Below the pieces are notes generated by a model. That model was not told where the DNA came from, ran no database searches, and was given only the letters and a program-made list of their open reading frames with translations. Source: an uncultured Christensenellaceae bacterium (GTDB lineage Bacteria > Bacillota > Clostridia > Christensenellales > CAG-314). Taken from it: 64,000 bases of DNA. Shown piece by piece: positions 16,067-24,964 of the stretch. A program made the position numbers and the translations under genes. The stretch is from NCBI GenBank assembly GCA_910587795.1, contig CAJUNH010000002.1, positions 1 through 64,000 of the forward strand, read 5' to 3'. Every line of letters starts with the position of its first letter. Positions within the stretch are counted from its first letter, which is position 1.

Positions 16067-16143
16067 GGCGGCGTAGCTTAGATGGTTATAGCGGCCGGTT
16101 CATACCCGGCAGGTCGTTGGTTCGAATCCGACCGCCGCTACCA
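16067..16143 (+). tRNA. tRNA-Met(CAT)
   Basis: The cloverleaf is complete: acceptor GGCGGCG with CGCCGCT, anticodon stem-loop GCCGG-TTCATAC-CCGGC (anticodon CAT), T loop GGTTCGAATCC and encoded CCA. The anticodon stem lacks the three consecutive G:C pairs of initiators, so this is elongator Met or, less likely, the lysidine-modified Ile tRNA. Confidence 0.93.
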
Positions 16144-16148
16144 AATAC

Positions 16149-16223
16149 GGCTCCTTGGTCAAGCGGTCAAGACATCGCCCTTTCACGGCGGTAACACGGG
16201 TTCGATTCCCGTAGGAGTCACCA
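16149..16223 (+). tRNA. tRNA-Glu(TTC)
   Basis: Acceptor GGCTCCT pairs with AGGAGTC, the anticodon loop CTTTCAC gives TTC, and the T loop GGTTCGATTCC and encoded CCA are present. It lies five bases after tRNA-Met. Confidence 0.95.
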
Positions 16224-16226
16224 TAT

Positions 16227-16302
16227 GGGGAGTTAGCTCAGTTGGGAGAGCATCTGCCTTACAAGCAGGGGGTCACAGGTTCGAGCCCTGTACTCCCCAC
16301 CA
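16227..16302 (+). tRNA. tRNA-Val(TAC)
   Basis: Acceptor GGGGAGT pairs with ACTCCCC, the anticodon loop CTTACAA gives TAC, and the T loop GGTTCGAGCCC and encoded CCA are present. It lies three bases after tRNA-Glu and is the last member of the cluster. Confidence 0.95.
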
Positions 16303-16348
16303 TACAGTGCCCAGTCGAACCCGAAAGGGTTTGAGTGGGTATTTTAAT

Positions 16349-16378
16349 TAAAAAACACGCATTTGGGCGTGTTTTTTG
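16349..16378 (+). terminator. Intrinsic terminator of the tRNA cluster
   Basis: AAAAAACACGC pairs with GCGTGTTTTTT around ATTTGG. The symmetric A/T flanks would allow termination in both directions. Confidence 0.9.
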
Positions 16379-16606
16379 CGTTTTAACGGCTATTTTACAA
16401 AGGTTCGTAAGGATATGTATTTTAACTATGGACAACCAGAACGAACATTTCGGTTTAAGTTATTTTTTTAGTCAATATCAGTTTAACGCATACAATTACC
16501 TAATACGCCGATTTTTATTTTTTATTTGATAAGTGATAATCTCGGTAAGCCTGCGCGTTATCCCGTTTTTAGCCGTTGGGTGTGGTTAAAACGATTTGGT
16601 TAAACA

Positions 16607-16635
16607 TTGAAATTATATGTCGTTTGTGTTATACT
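16607..16635 (+). promoter_or_regulatory. Promoter of the GNAT gene
   Basis: TTGAAA (16607-16612) and TATACT (16630-16635) with a 17-base spacer, about 50 bases before the ATG at 16687. Confidence 0.75.
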
Positions 16636-16686
16636 TTATTATAATGTAACTACGATAAACAGTAATTTAACGGTGCAATAATAACT

Positions 16687-17316
16687 ATGATACTATTGAA
16701 AGAATACATTAAAAATCCTTGCCGTTCGTTGAGTATTCCTTATTGGAAGCAACGGAACATTAAAGTACCCGACAATATAAAAATCGTGCATAATGATGAG
16801 TATAATGCTGCTGATTTCAACGGTTATATTGACGAGCAGTATTTTCGTTTATATCACGATTTACAATCGGTACGGCGGATAGAAAGGAATGACATAGGTA
16901 TTGTTGTCGTTAATGATGATATGCTAGATACGATTGTTGATATTATCAATAAAAGTTATAACGATTTATCGGTAACAAAAGAGCAAATGAAAAGTTATAT
17001 GCAAACGCCCGTATATTGTTCCGATTTGTGGATATTGCTTAAAAACAAGTCGGGTACTTACGTCGCTTGCGGTATAGCCGATTACGACAAAGAAGCAAAC
17101 GAAATGATCTTAGAGTGGATACAAGTTATTCCGTCTTGTCGTGGTCGCGGATATGGACAATATATTGTAAATGAGTTGCTTTCACGGGCGCAAGGGCAAG
17201 CAAAATTTGCAACGGTATCGGGTAAAGTAAATAACACAACCGCACCCGAAAAATTGTATCGCAGGTGCGGTTTTATTGGCAACGATATTTGGCACATACT
17301 ATATAAAAACAATTAA
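16687..17316 (+). CDS. GNAT-family N-acetyltransferase
   Basis: A 209-residue protein. Its C-terminal half is a GNAT domain, with the acetyl-CoA pyrophosphate-binding motif CRGRGYG (151-157) preceded by the beta-4 strand MILEWIQVIP and followed by the YRRCGF segment of motif B. The N-terminal half of about 85 residues is not a standard part of the fold and may fit the substrate. The acyl acceptor cannot be read from the sequence. It has its own promoter and is followed by a terminator at 17420, so it is monocistronic. It stands in a run of short accessory genes. Confidence 0.85.
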   Translation: MILLKEYIKNPCRSLSIPYWKQRNIKVPDNIKIVHNDEYNAADFNGYIDEQYFRLYHDLQSVRRIERNDIGIVVVNDDMLDTIVDIINKSYNDLSVTKEQMKSYMQTPVYCSDLWILLKNKSGTYVACGIADYDKEANEMILEWIQVIPSCRGRGYGQYIVNELLSRAQGQAKFATVSGKVNNTTAPEKLYRRCGFIGNDIWHILYKNN

Positions 17317-17419
17317 GTAAGACAAATCTTAATTTAGCGTTAAATGACAGATAATAGTTAATCATCTTAACTCTGAGAGTTTTAAATGTTCTTATGGAAT
17401 ACATTGTCGCCCACCACTG

Positions 17420-17458
17420 CCAACCCAAATCTAGACTATCGGTTTGAGTTGGTTTTTT
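17420..17458 (+). terminator. Intrinsic terminator after the GNAT gene
   Basis: CCAACCCAAA pairs with TTTGAGTTGG with a central mismatch, followed by TTTTTT. The interval 17459-17690 has no gene, only the upstream DNA of the next one. Confidence 0.8.
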
Positions 17459-17690
17459 CTTTTAGTTAATATTAGTTTAACGGCTGCCTTTACGTTGTAT
17501 GCCGTTTTTCTTTTTTATTAAGCACACACAACTTTTTGCCGCAAAATACTATTAACACATATTTAAATGCGTTACGTTCGCCGTATACAAGCGTTTACTA
17601 CCGCGTCATATTTTTTACAGTTGCGAAGATAATATAATTACGTTATAATTAAAACGGAAACGGTAATTAATCAAAAAAAGGAGTACATAT

Positions 17691-18104
17691 ATGCTTGATA
17701 CAATACCCAATGCAGAAGAAATGACGGATTTAGTGGGAGAACATCTATACGAAGTATGGAATAATTTGCGCGCTTTAATTAACGATAAATATGATATGGA
17801 TTGCATATGGGATAAGGGCGGAAAAAAGTGGACGTACGAATATAAATATCGCAAAGGCGGCAAAACGCTTTGCGCATTGTATGCAAAAGAAAATTGCATA
17901 GGGTTTATGATTATATTTGGTAAAGACGAACGTCTAAAGTTTGAAACACACAGGGAAACCTATTCAAAAAAGATACAAGAAATATATGACAACACTCAAA
18001 TTTACCATGACGGAAAATGGATAATGTTTGAACCGACGGACACGTCTTTGTTTGATGATTTTATCCGGCTGTTGAACATTAAAAGAAAACCAAACAGAAA
18101 GTAA
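17691..18104 (+). CDS. DUF3788 family protein
   Basis: A 137-residue soluble protein matching the DUF3788 pattern: a WTYEYKYRKGGKTLCALY core near residues 47-64 and a following GFMIIFGKDE strand. These short proteins are common in gut Firmicutes and Bacteroidetes and have no assigned function that I know of; the fold is expected to be a compact alpha/beta domain. The ATG follows AAAGGAG with suitable spacing. A further gene begins about 75 bases downstream on the same strand, so the two may share a transcript, though nothing in the sequence ties their functions. Confidence 0.8.
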   Translation: MLDTIPNAEEMTDLVGEHLYEVWNNLRALINDKYDMDCIWDKGGKKWTYEYKYRKGGKTLCALYAKENCIGFMIIFGKDERLKFETHRETYSKKIQEIYDNTQIYHDGKWIMFEPTDTSLFDDFIRLLNIKRKPNRK

Positions 18105-18179
18105 AGATAAATTTATTTTTAATGAAAAAACACTTACTGAACAAATGACAATTTTGGAATTTATTAAGGAGGAAAATCA

Positions 18180-18572
18180 ATGAACAAAGAATGGGAAAGG
18201 TTATATGAAGAAGCATTGAGCGTTTTAAATCCCCGCGATGTTTCAAATAAAATGTGCGTAGGCAGTGTGGCATCTGCCGTACTAACGAAAAAAGGTAATA
18301 TTTATAAGGGTATATGCATCGATACGGACGGCTCTATAGGTATGTGTGCGGAAAGAAATGCTTTATCAACAATGCTTACATATGGAGAAAGTGAGATTAC
18401 AAAAGTAGTTTCAGTATATGAAGATGGAAATATAATTCCATCTTGCGGTATTTGCAGAGAATTTATGATGCATTTAGGCGGAGATGCGGAAAATATTGAA
18501 ATTCTATTGGACAAAGAAGGACGGACAGCAAAATTGATTGAATTGATGCCTGAATATCCACGGCATAAATAA
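18180..18572 (+). CDS. Cytidine deaminase-like zinc enzyme
   Basis: A 130-residue protein with the full zinc site of the cytidine deaminase superfamily: CAERNA (Cys56, Glu58 as proton shuttle) and PSCGICREF (Cys89, Cys92). The CAE and CGIC pattern is that of free-nucleoside deaminases and blasticidin-S deaminase rather than tRNA or dCMP deaminases. The likely reaction is hydrolytic deamination of cytidine or a related base analogue. AAGGAGG lies ten bases before the ATG. The lack of pyrimidine-salvage neighbours leaves a role in antibiotic or nucleoside-analogue detoxification open. Confidence 0.85.
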   Translation: MNKEWERLYEEALSVLNPRDVSNKMCVGSVASAVLTKKGNIYKGICIDTDGSIGMCAERNALSTMLTYGESEITKVVSVYEDGNIIPSCGICREFMMHLGGDAENIEILLDKEGRTAKLIELMPEYPRHK

Positions 18573-18626
18573 ATTTCAATTCGGCGAAAATATTCGTTTT
18601 TAATTACTACTGATTTACCGCATAAC

Positions 18627-18662
18627 GACTGATAAGAACATCTATCTTGTCAGTCTTTTTTT
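18627..18662 (+). terminator. Intrinsic terminator after the deaminase gene
   Basis: GACTGATAAGA pairs with TCTTGTCAGTC, with one wobble, and is followed by a run of seven or more T. Confidence 0.9.
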
Positions 18663-19134
18663 CTGTTACAAGGAAAGAAATTCCACAATATCATTATACA
18701 ATTTTAAAATTGTTTTTTTTTGCCGTTATAAAACAAAAACTATCGCCTATTTTGCACGCCAAATATCCTGCGCGCCGCGCAAGCTCGCTTGCACTGCGGT
18801 TCTGCCAAATTATTTTCCTGTTCCTCTGCGCCACCGTTAATCCCCTCGCTGACGAGGTTTAACGCGACCAGGACGGGGTTTATTGCAAACGACGCCCCAG
18901 CACACCTATTAATCTAGATGCCACGTTTAAACCGTTTTGTACGCTCTCCCGCAAAACGTAGCTGCCCGTCCTGCTGCCGATAAAACTGACCTATCCGCAA
19001 AATAACCTGCGTTAATTTTCTTGATTTTATTACGGATAATAATTTAATTGATTTATTTAACCGTCTGTTATATAATAGACAGCGCGCCGCTTAGCAGGCG
19101 AATATAAAAACACAACAAGGTTGTACCGTAAAAC
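18663..19134. other. Gene-free stretch with a GC-richer patch
   Basis: Most of this interval is ordinary, but about 18765-19000 is richer in GC than the flanks and contains small palindromic pieces such as GCGCGCCGCGC and GCAAGCTCGCTTGC. No reading frame has a ribosome site or a recognisable product. An unidentified structured RNA or a repeat element is possible; I could not match it to RNase P, SRP or tmRNA. Confidence 0.35.
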
Positions 19135-20523
19135 ATGAACTCCACCGAACAATTAGAAAACGGAAAAATTCTGCCGTTGGTTTTTAAGTTAACCGTCCCC
19201 GCCGTAATAGGACAGCTAATTACGTTTTTATATAATATTGTAGACAGAATGTACGTTGCCAAAATAGACGGCGCAGGGATGGACGCTTTGGCTGCGTTGG
19301 GCATAGTTTTACCCATTACGCTTATTATTCAGGCTTTTGCCAACTTAATAGGTCTTGGCGGCGCCCCGAGGGCAAGCATAAAACTGGGTGAAGGAAACGG
19401 TGACGAAGCAAACAAGGTATTTAACACGTCTTTTGTTTTGTTAGTAATAACCGGCATAGCGTTAAGCATAATAACCTTTTTTTCCGCAAGGCAATTAGTA
19501 ATACTGTTCGGCTGTCCGGAAAGCGCAGTGGATTTTGCGGAATCGTACTTAAAAATTTATTCTACGGGTACGGTTTTTGTGCTTTTGGCGCAAGGACTAA
19601 ATCCGTTTATCAACGCGCAGGGACACTCGTTTATCGCGATGTTTTCCGTACTGATAGGCGCACTGATTAACATAGCGTTAGATCCCCTGTTTATTTTTGT
19701 GCTGAATATGGGCGTAAAAGGCGCAAGCCTTGCTACTGTAATTTCCCAAGGTTTGTCTTTTGTGTGGATTACAGTCTTTTTCTTTTCAAAAAAAAGTATT
19801 TTTAAATTGCATTTAAAAGAAATGAAGCCCAACGGCAAAATAATACTGTCGATACTGGCATTAGGCTTATCGCCGTTTATAATGACTATAACCGAATGCG
19901 CCATACAAATTGTATTTAACATAAATCTTAAACTAGCTACAAACGGAGATAAAGATTACACCGCTGCGCTTACAATAATGCTAAGCGCATTGCAGCTCAT
20001 TTCTCTGCCGCTGAACGGATTGGGGTACGGAATGCAGCCGTTTGTAAGTTACAATTACGGCAAAGGCAACGCCGAAAGATTAAAACGCGGCATACAATGC
20101 GTTACCGTAATAGCGTTTGTTTTTGCTGCGGTAATGTGGTCGCTTTCGATGGCTTTTCCGCAAGTATACGCATATCTGTTTTCCGCAAGCGAAAGCGTAC
20201 ATAAAATTGTAAAGCAGTATACGCCGTTTTTCCTGATGGGATCTATTATGTTCTTTGTGCAAATGACTCTCCAAAACGTAAACGTAGCTTTGGGCAGAGC
20301 AAAATCCGCGCTGTTCCTTGCCGTATTGCGCAAAGTAATTATTTTAATTCCGCTGTGCTTTGTGCTTACTGAATATTTAGGATTTAAAGGCGTATATCTG
20401 TCGGAAGGTATCGCAGACTTAATTGCAGGAGTAATAACCGCCGCAGTTTTGTTTTCTACGTTCCCCAAAGTATTTAAAAAGCGCGAACAGGAAGTCCGCG
20501 CCGACAAAGAAAACGACAATTAA
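19135..20523 (+). CDS. MATE-family multidrug efflux transporter
   Basis: A 462-residue polytopic membrane protein with about twelve helices in two homologous halves, typical in length for MATE. Family features include FLYNIVDRMYVAKIDG in the first half, GLGGAPRASIKLGEGN, and the paralogous LNGLGYGMQPFVSYNYGKGN in the second half. Such proteins expel cationic drugs or metabolites using a Na+ or H+ gradient. The ATG at 19135 has only a weak ribosome site, unlike most genes in the window. No regulator is adjacent. The real substrate cannot be inferred. Confidence 0.92.
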   Translation: MNSTEQLENGKILPLVFKLTVPAVIGQLITFLYNIVDRMYVAKIDGAGMDALAALGIVLPITLIIQAFANLIGLGGAPRASIKLGEGNGDEANKVFNTSFVLLVITGIALSIITFFSARQLVILFGCPESAVDFAESYLKIYSTGTVFVLLAQGLNPFINAQGHSFIAMFSVLIGALINIALDPLFIFVLNMGVKGASLATVISQGLSFVWITVFFFSKKSIFKLHLKEMKPNGKIILSILALGLSPFIMTITECAIQIVFNINLKLATNGDKDYTAALTIMLSALQLISLPLNGLGYGMQPFVSYNYGKGNAERLKRGIQCVTVIAFVFAAVMWSLSMAFPQVYAYLFSASESVHKIVKQYTPFFLMGSIMFFVQMTLQNVNVALGRAKSALFLAVLRKVIILIPLCFVLTEYLGFKGVYLSEGIADLIAGVITAAVLFSTFPKVFKKREQEVRADKENDN

Positions 20524-20727
20524 TGATAACGGCTAGAAGTCTCTATTTTCTATTTACTTAATATGTCGGCATGTAGGCTGTTTTTAACAAAAAGTTTTAC
20601 GCCATCGATATTAAATTATTTTTCTTTCGGGTTGCTATACTCTAACCGCACCGCTGTTTTGTGTAAACAGATGAAAATTAAAAACACAAAAAATACTAAC
20701 GCAACGTATTACGCACAAGATATACGG

Positions 20728-20756
20728 TTGCAAATTGCATTTTACTTTGATATAAT
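20728..20756 (+). promoter_or_regulatory. Promoter upstream of the methyltransferase gene
   Basis: TTGCAA (20728-20733) and TATAAT (20751-20756) with a 17-base spacer. The next gene on this strand begins at 21038, so a leader of about 275 bases would result; other TATAAT-like sites at 20872 may serve closer in. Apart from these, 20524-21037 contains no gene, and no controller-protein gene is seen. Confidence 0.55.
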
Positions 20757-21037
20757 AACATACACAACCACGAATAACGACGATTAACCACTATTAACTA
20801 CTGCTATCTATATTATACAACACATCACGTTAGCGGTTAAATATTGCGGTAAATAATGTTCGTGTGTGTTATATAATGTTTTGTGTGTTTACTTAACAAA
20901 ACACATAAGCATTGCACAAACGGAAAGAAACGTTTTTTGTTTTATAGACAAGACATACCGTTAAACAAAAAAACGCATTACAAAAAAAACAAACCGTAAA
21001 ATATTTGCAGAAAGTTTAAATTATTAAGGAACAATAT

Positions 21038-22315
21038 ATGAACGAATCGAAGCTGCTACCTTATTTAGAAAATCAAACTTATGCAGGCACTGTTTGCGAA
21101 AGCGCCTGTAAAGATATGACGTCCGCTTCTTTTGATGACCTTTGCAAATATTACAACGAATTAAACGCAGCCTCCCACCACAAACAGTCCACGGACGATA
21201 TATGTACGCCGATGGAATGCGTTAAAACCATGATCGACTATATACCCGACGAATTTTGGCAACGAGCAAGCATTAAAGTGTTAGACCCGTGCTGCGGAAA
21301 CGGCAATTTCGGCGCGTATTGCAAATTTAAAACGCCGTTGAACAATATTTGGTTTAACGAAATAAACCCTATTAGATACGCTAATTGCAAAAAAATATTA
21401 AATCCCGCGCATATCAATAACGAAGACTTTTTTAAGTTAACAGGAAACTTTTCCGCCAAATGGGATTTGATTATGGCAAATCCGCCCTACTCCGGCGGCG
21501 GAAACAAAAACCGAAGCTTATCCAACGACTTTTTGGAATTAGCAATCGATTTATTAAACGACAGCGGGTATTTATGCTTTATTGTTCCCAACAACTGGAT
21601 GACTTACAATAACAATAACACTACGCTAAAAAAATTTCTAACGCAAGGCTCGTTTATTATTATCGATAACGACGCTAAAAAGTTTTTCCCCCAAGTGGGA
21701 TCGTCTTTTACGATTATAGTATGGCAAAAAGGCGTGTTGGATAACAAAACGAAAATTATAAACAATTACCTTATTAAAGACGTACAGCAAGACGTTATTA
21801 TACCCAACGACCTGCCGTTTATTCCGTTATACGTTTCTCAAAGCGTATTAGACATCGTTAAAAGAGTTATACAGAAAAACGAAAATACTTTTAGGTACAG
21901 ATGCGATCTGCATAACTTTACGAGAAAAGACTTATTAAGCGACCTACAAGAGGGAGAATTTAAATACCCTACCGTACACACACCCAGAAAAATACGGTAC
22001 GCCAAAATAAAGCAGGATATTTACGATAAGTGGCTGATAATCGTTCCCTTATCCACTTATTATATTCCGTATATAAAAACCAACGTAAACACCACTCAAT
22101 CCGTGGGATACTTTGCTTTTGAAACAAAAAAAGAAGCCGAAGAATATTCAAAAATAATTCAACAGCCTCAATTTAAAGTTATTGTTCACTTAACGCGTTA
22201 CGGAAACTTTAACAATATAATGGTATTAAAGCATCTTAAATTCGACTCAAAAGTCGAATTGAGCGAAACGCAAATAAAAGAAATAGAGAAGCTTATCGGC
22301 AAAATAAAGTATTAA
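21038..22315 (+). CDS. Type II N6-adenine DNA methyltransferase
   Basis: A 425-residue class I methyltransferase. Motif I, the S-adenosylmethionine loop, is DPCCGNGNFG (83-92); the catalytic motif IV is NPPY (148-151). The order motif I before NPPY, and a C-terminal region of about 200 residues with no recognised domain acting as target-recognition part, fit the gamma or Type IIG-like N6-adenine class. It would protect the host site of the convergent endonuclease gene. The two genes share a palindromic TTAA stop (22312-22315). AAGGAAC precedes the ATG. The target sequence cannot be read from the protein. Confidence 0.9.
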   Translation: MNESKLLPYLENQTYAGTVCESACKDMTSASFDDLCKYYNELNAASHHKQSTDDICTPMECVKTMIDYIPDEFWQRASIKVLDPCCGNGNFGAYCKFKTPLNNIWFNEINPIRYANCKKILNPAHINNEDFFKLTGNFSAKWDLIMANPPYSGGGNKNRSLSNDFLELAIDLLNDSGYLCFIVPNNWMTYNNNNTTLKKFLTQGSFIIIDNDAKKFFPQVGSSFTIIVWQKGVLDNKTKIINNYLIKDVQQDVIIPNDLPFIPLYVSQSVLDIVKRVIQKNENTFRYRCDLHNFTRKDLLSDLQEGEFKYPTVHTPRKIRYAKIKQDIYDKWLIIVPLSTYYIPYIKTNVNTTQSVGYFAFETKKEAEEYSKIIQQPQFKVIVHLTRYGNFNNIMVLKHLKFDSKVELSETQIKEIEKLIGKIKY

Positions 22316-22857
22316 TTTTGTTTATTGCCGATAGGCTTTGTTTTATATTTTTTTAAATACGCCTCGATAATTTTACTTTCGATTTCTTTTGATATTCTGT
22401 TATGGAAATTCCAACCCCTAAACGTACTTTCCGTACGGGGAATATCGTACAAAGCATACACCATAACGGGTTTATTTATGGACAGCACCGACTGCAAAAC
22501 AAACCAGTTGGTAGCGGAATTGGTTGCGTTTGCTTTTTCTCTGTACGACTGCTTGCCGCAATGATACGATTGTATGCGTTTTTTCATTGTAGTAATACTT
22601 TTACCTATTTTTAAAAGCTTACCCTCAATAACCAAAGCATAAACTAAATCTTGCAGGGTATTGTATCTGTCGTCTAACACTTCCATATCCCATCTTTCTT
22701 TTTGCCTATTGGGATTGCCCACGGCAATCAACGTAAAATCGTCACTTGACAATGCGTTTCCGTCAGGGGTATCTATTTTAAATTCTTTCCAGTCTAGTTC
22801 GTTTTTTAATTCCTCTATATTTGTTAAGTGCGTAGCCGATATTGTTTCTTTTGCCAT
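22312..22857 (-). CDS. GIY-YIG-type restriction endonuclease, Hpy188I-like
   Basis: A 181-residue protein convergent with the methyltransferase gene. It contains a divergent GIY-YIG core: LVYALV (Tyr73), GKLLKIGK (Lys83), RIQSY (Arg94, Tyr98) and an acidic helix KEIESKII (Glu158/Glu160). The spacing Tyr-10-Lys-11-Arg-4-Tyr-about 60-Glu matches the active site I recall for R.Hpy188I. That enzyme cuts TCNGA and is a small stand-alone Type II nuclease. The assignment rests on motif spacing from memory and on the neighbouring methyltransferase, not on a search. The two genes overlap by four bases tail to tail. Confidence 0.75.
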   Translation of the reverse strand: MAKETISATHLTNIEELKNELDWKEFKIDTPDGNALSSDDFTLIAVGNPNRQKERWDMEVLDDRYNTLQDLVYALVIEGKLLKIGKSITTMKKRIQSYHCGKQSYREKANATNSATNWFVLQSVLSINKPVMVYALYDIPRTESTFRGWNFHNRISKEIESKIIEAYLKKYKTKPIGNKQN

Positions 22858-22911
22858 AGATGTTTTTAATCTCCCTATTATTTTATCTTTTAACGTTTGA
22901 AAAGGCTTGCT

Positions 22912-24057
22912 CTATTTGAATTTAAAGGTTAGTTTAACGGGATTATGGTCGGAATAAGCAAAGTCCGTATCTATAATTTGTACGCTTACTACATCTAAAT
23001 TGTCCGATACGATAAATCCGTCTATCACGCAAGTATAGTTCTTGTCCCTTTCCCACACTACATCCGCGCCCCTGCACGAGCCGACAGTCGAGTTGTTGTC
23101 CGCAACTATGGAAAAGTGTTCGGGAATGTCTTTTTGATCGTATGTGCTTACCCAACCCGGCACTTGCTGATTGCTGGGAAACTTAGACAAATTTCCTATT
23201 AAATCCTGATTAAAATCTCCGCCCGCAATAACGTAGTAACCTTTTTGATATTCGCTTGCAAGCACGTTTTTAAGCAGCTCCGCTTGCTGTTTGCGAATAA
23301 CGCCGCCCTCGTCGTATGCCGACATATGCAGAGAAATTACCGACAAAACCTTGCCGTTATCGGTAGGCACGCGGGTAATTGCAAAACAACGGTCCAAATC
23401 GGTAAACTTGGAAAAGTCGTCCGCTATGGGAAAAGCGTACCGCGTGCTGTCTGCTATCTTGTACTTACTTAACGTCATAATACCGGCATTATTTTTGCCG
23501 TGAGGATCGTTAAAAGGATAAAACAAATAACTGCTGTGATAATTTATTGCAAGAGTAGACGCATATCCGTCCAACGAGGCAAACGCAACGCGCTGATCCA
23601 CTTTGTAACTACGCGTAGAATCGTAGTCCACTTCTTGTATAATTGCAAAGTCGGGATTATGCGTTTTTATTACGCCCGAAGATCCTTTAATATTCTTTTC
23701 CACGTCGGCTTTGGATATTGCCGTGCCGTACTTTCCCTGCGTAGGCGTTCCGTCCTTCATAGTGCCGGTATCCATAAAAAATGTGTATTCAGGACTATAC
23801 GCTCCGAACCCTACGTTATAGGTAATAACGGTATGTTCGCCGCCGACCGAGATTATTTCCTCGACATTATTGTTTATTTCCAACGTCAAATTATCGTCTA
23901 ATCTATGGTAATCGCAGATTACATACAACAGATATATTACTACCGTCAAAATAAACAATCCTACCAAACCGCCTGCGGTAATTGCGGTAATTCGCACCGC
24001 TTTTTGTACTTTGGTAGGCGGTTTTCTCGTTTTTTGTTCTCTGCTTTCGGCTGTCAT
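22912..24057 (-). CDS. Membrane-anchored endonuclease/exonuclease/phosphatase-family protein
   Basis: A 381-residue protein with a short cytoplasmic tail, one transmembrane helix at about 25-50, then an extracytoplasmic EEP domain. Hallmarks are ITYNVGFG, IQEVDYD (metal-binding Glu), SLHMSAYD, GGDFNQD and the C-terminal SDHNPV with its catalytic Asp-His. The family hydrolyses phosphodiesters: DNA, phosphoinositides or sphingomyelin. Membrane-anchored forms in gut Firmicutes are of unknown substrate. The ribosome site AGGAG lies before the ATG. It follows the restriction gene on the same strand with a 54-base gap, which may be coincidence. Confidence 0.85.
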   Translation of the reverse strand: MTAESREQKTRKPPTKVQKAVRITAITAGGLVGLFILTVVIYLLYVICDYHRLDDNLTLEINNNVEEIISVGGEHTVITYNVGFGAYSPEYTFFMDTGTMKDGTPTQGKYGTAISKADVEKNIKGSSGVIKTHNPDFAIIQEVDYDSTRSYKVDQRVAFASLDGYASTLAINYHSSYLFYPFNDPHGKNNAGIMTLSKYKIADSTRYAFPIADDFSKFTDLDRCFAITRVPTDNGKVLSVISLHMSAYDEGGVIRKQQAELLKNVLASEYQKGYYVIAGGDFNQDLIGNLSKFPSNQQVPGWVSTYDQKDIPEHFSIVADNNSTVGSCRGADVVWERDKNYTCVIDGFIVSDNLDVVSVQIIDTDFAYSDHNPVKLTFKFK

Positions 24058-24964
24058 AATAATCTCCTAAAAATATATGTTTATATTATAAAAAACAGTT
24101 TTTCGTTTATATTTAACGCAATCGCTAATTTGCAAAAATATAACCTTACGGACAAAACTTGTGCACGGTTAAATTTTTTTATGCGGCTGTCGTATTTAAC
24201 AACTATTCGATTGTCAACGTCGTTTTATTCCGCGTCTTTAATCGGTTAAAATACAATTATTAAATTAAGATTAATATACACTATTAAACGGCAACTGTCA
24301 ATACGGACTTTTTTCGCATTTACTAATTAGCGTATATTTTGCAATATTGTAAAACAATCGCCCCACACGGCTAAGCAATCTGCACGCAAACGCGCAATAC
24401 GTATTGCTGCAAAGCACAAAAAATTATTAAACGATTAACCTTGCGCGCTTAATTATCCGCTTAATGTTTTCTAAAAACGACGTCAAATACCTCGCTTAAA
24501 ATATTTAATGATATTTAATTTATACAAAGTTAAAGGAACGGTCAAAGCAATTTAACCGTCCCCTTTTTTATTTTAACATTAAAATACAGATTATAAGTAA
24601 AAAACTTTTCAACGCGTTTTATTACAGTCAGTTACGGAAACATCAAAACGCTTGGCTTTATAAATTAATATAACTGCCTTTGATTAATTAGCTTTTGCGT
24701 CAGCGTCGCATATCGAACCCATTTTTACGCCAAAGCACTGTTTTTTTATTTATTAAACTTTACTCAACGAGCTTACGGCACATTTTCTGTTCTTTGAATA
24801 ACCTAAATATACCTTTACCTAGTGACATAAAAACACTGCGCGCATTAAAAATGTGATATTCGGGATTTTTTGCGAACGCGATAAAACCCGTAACGACGGA
24901 CGGCAAAAAAGCAATCTCAAAAATTTAACCGCAGTTACGGGATATTTTTTGTAACATCGATTGA
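24058..24964. other. Gene-free stretch with two hairpins
   Basis: No gene is seen in these 900 bases. Two terminator-like hairpins are present: one at 24535-24569 (GGAACGGT with ACCGTCCC, one mismatch, then TTTTTT on the plus strand) and one at 24887-24941. The first has no obvious plus-strand gene ahead of it, so it may end an unrecognised short transcript. Confidence 0.4.
24883..24941 (-). terminator. Probable terminator after the neopullulanase gene
   Basis: On the minus strand CCCGTAAC pairs with GTTACGGG and is followed by TTTTATCG. The loop is long (about 39 bases), so the call is moderate. Confidence 0.5.
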
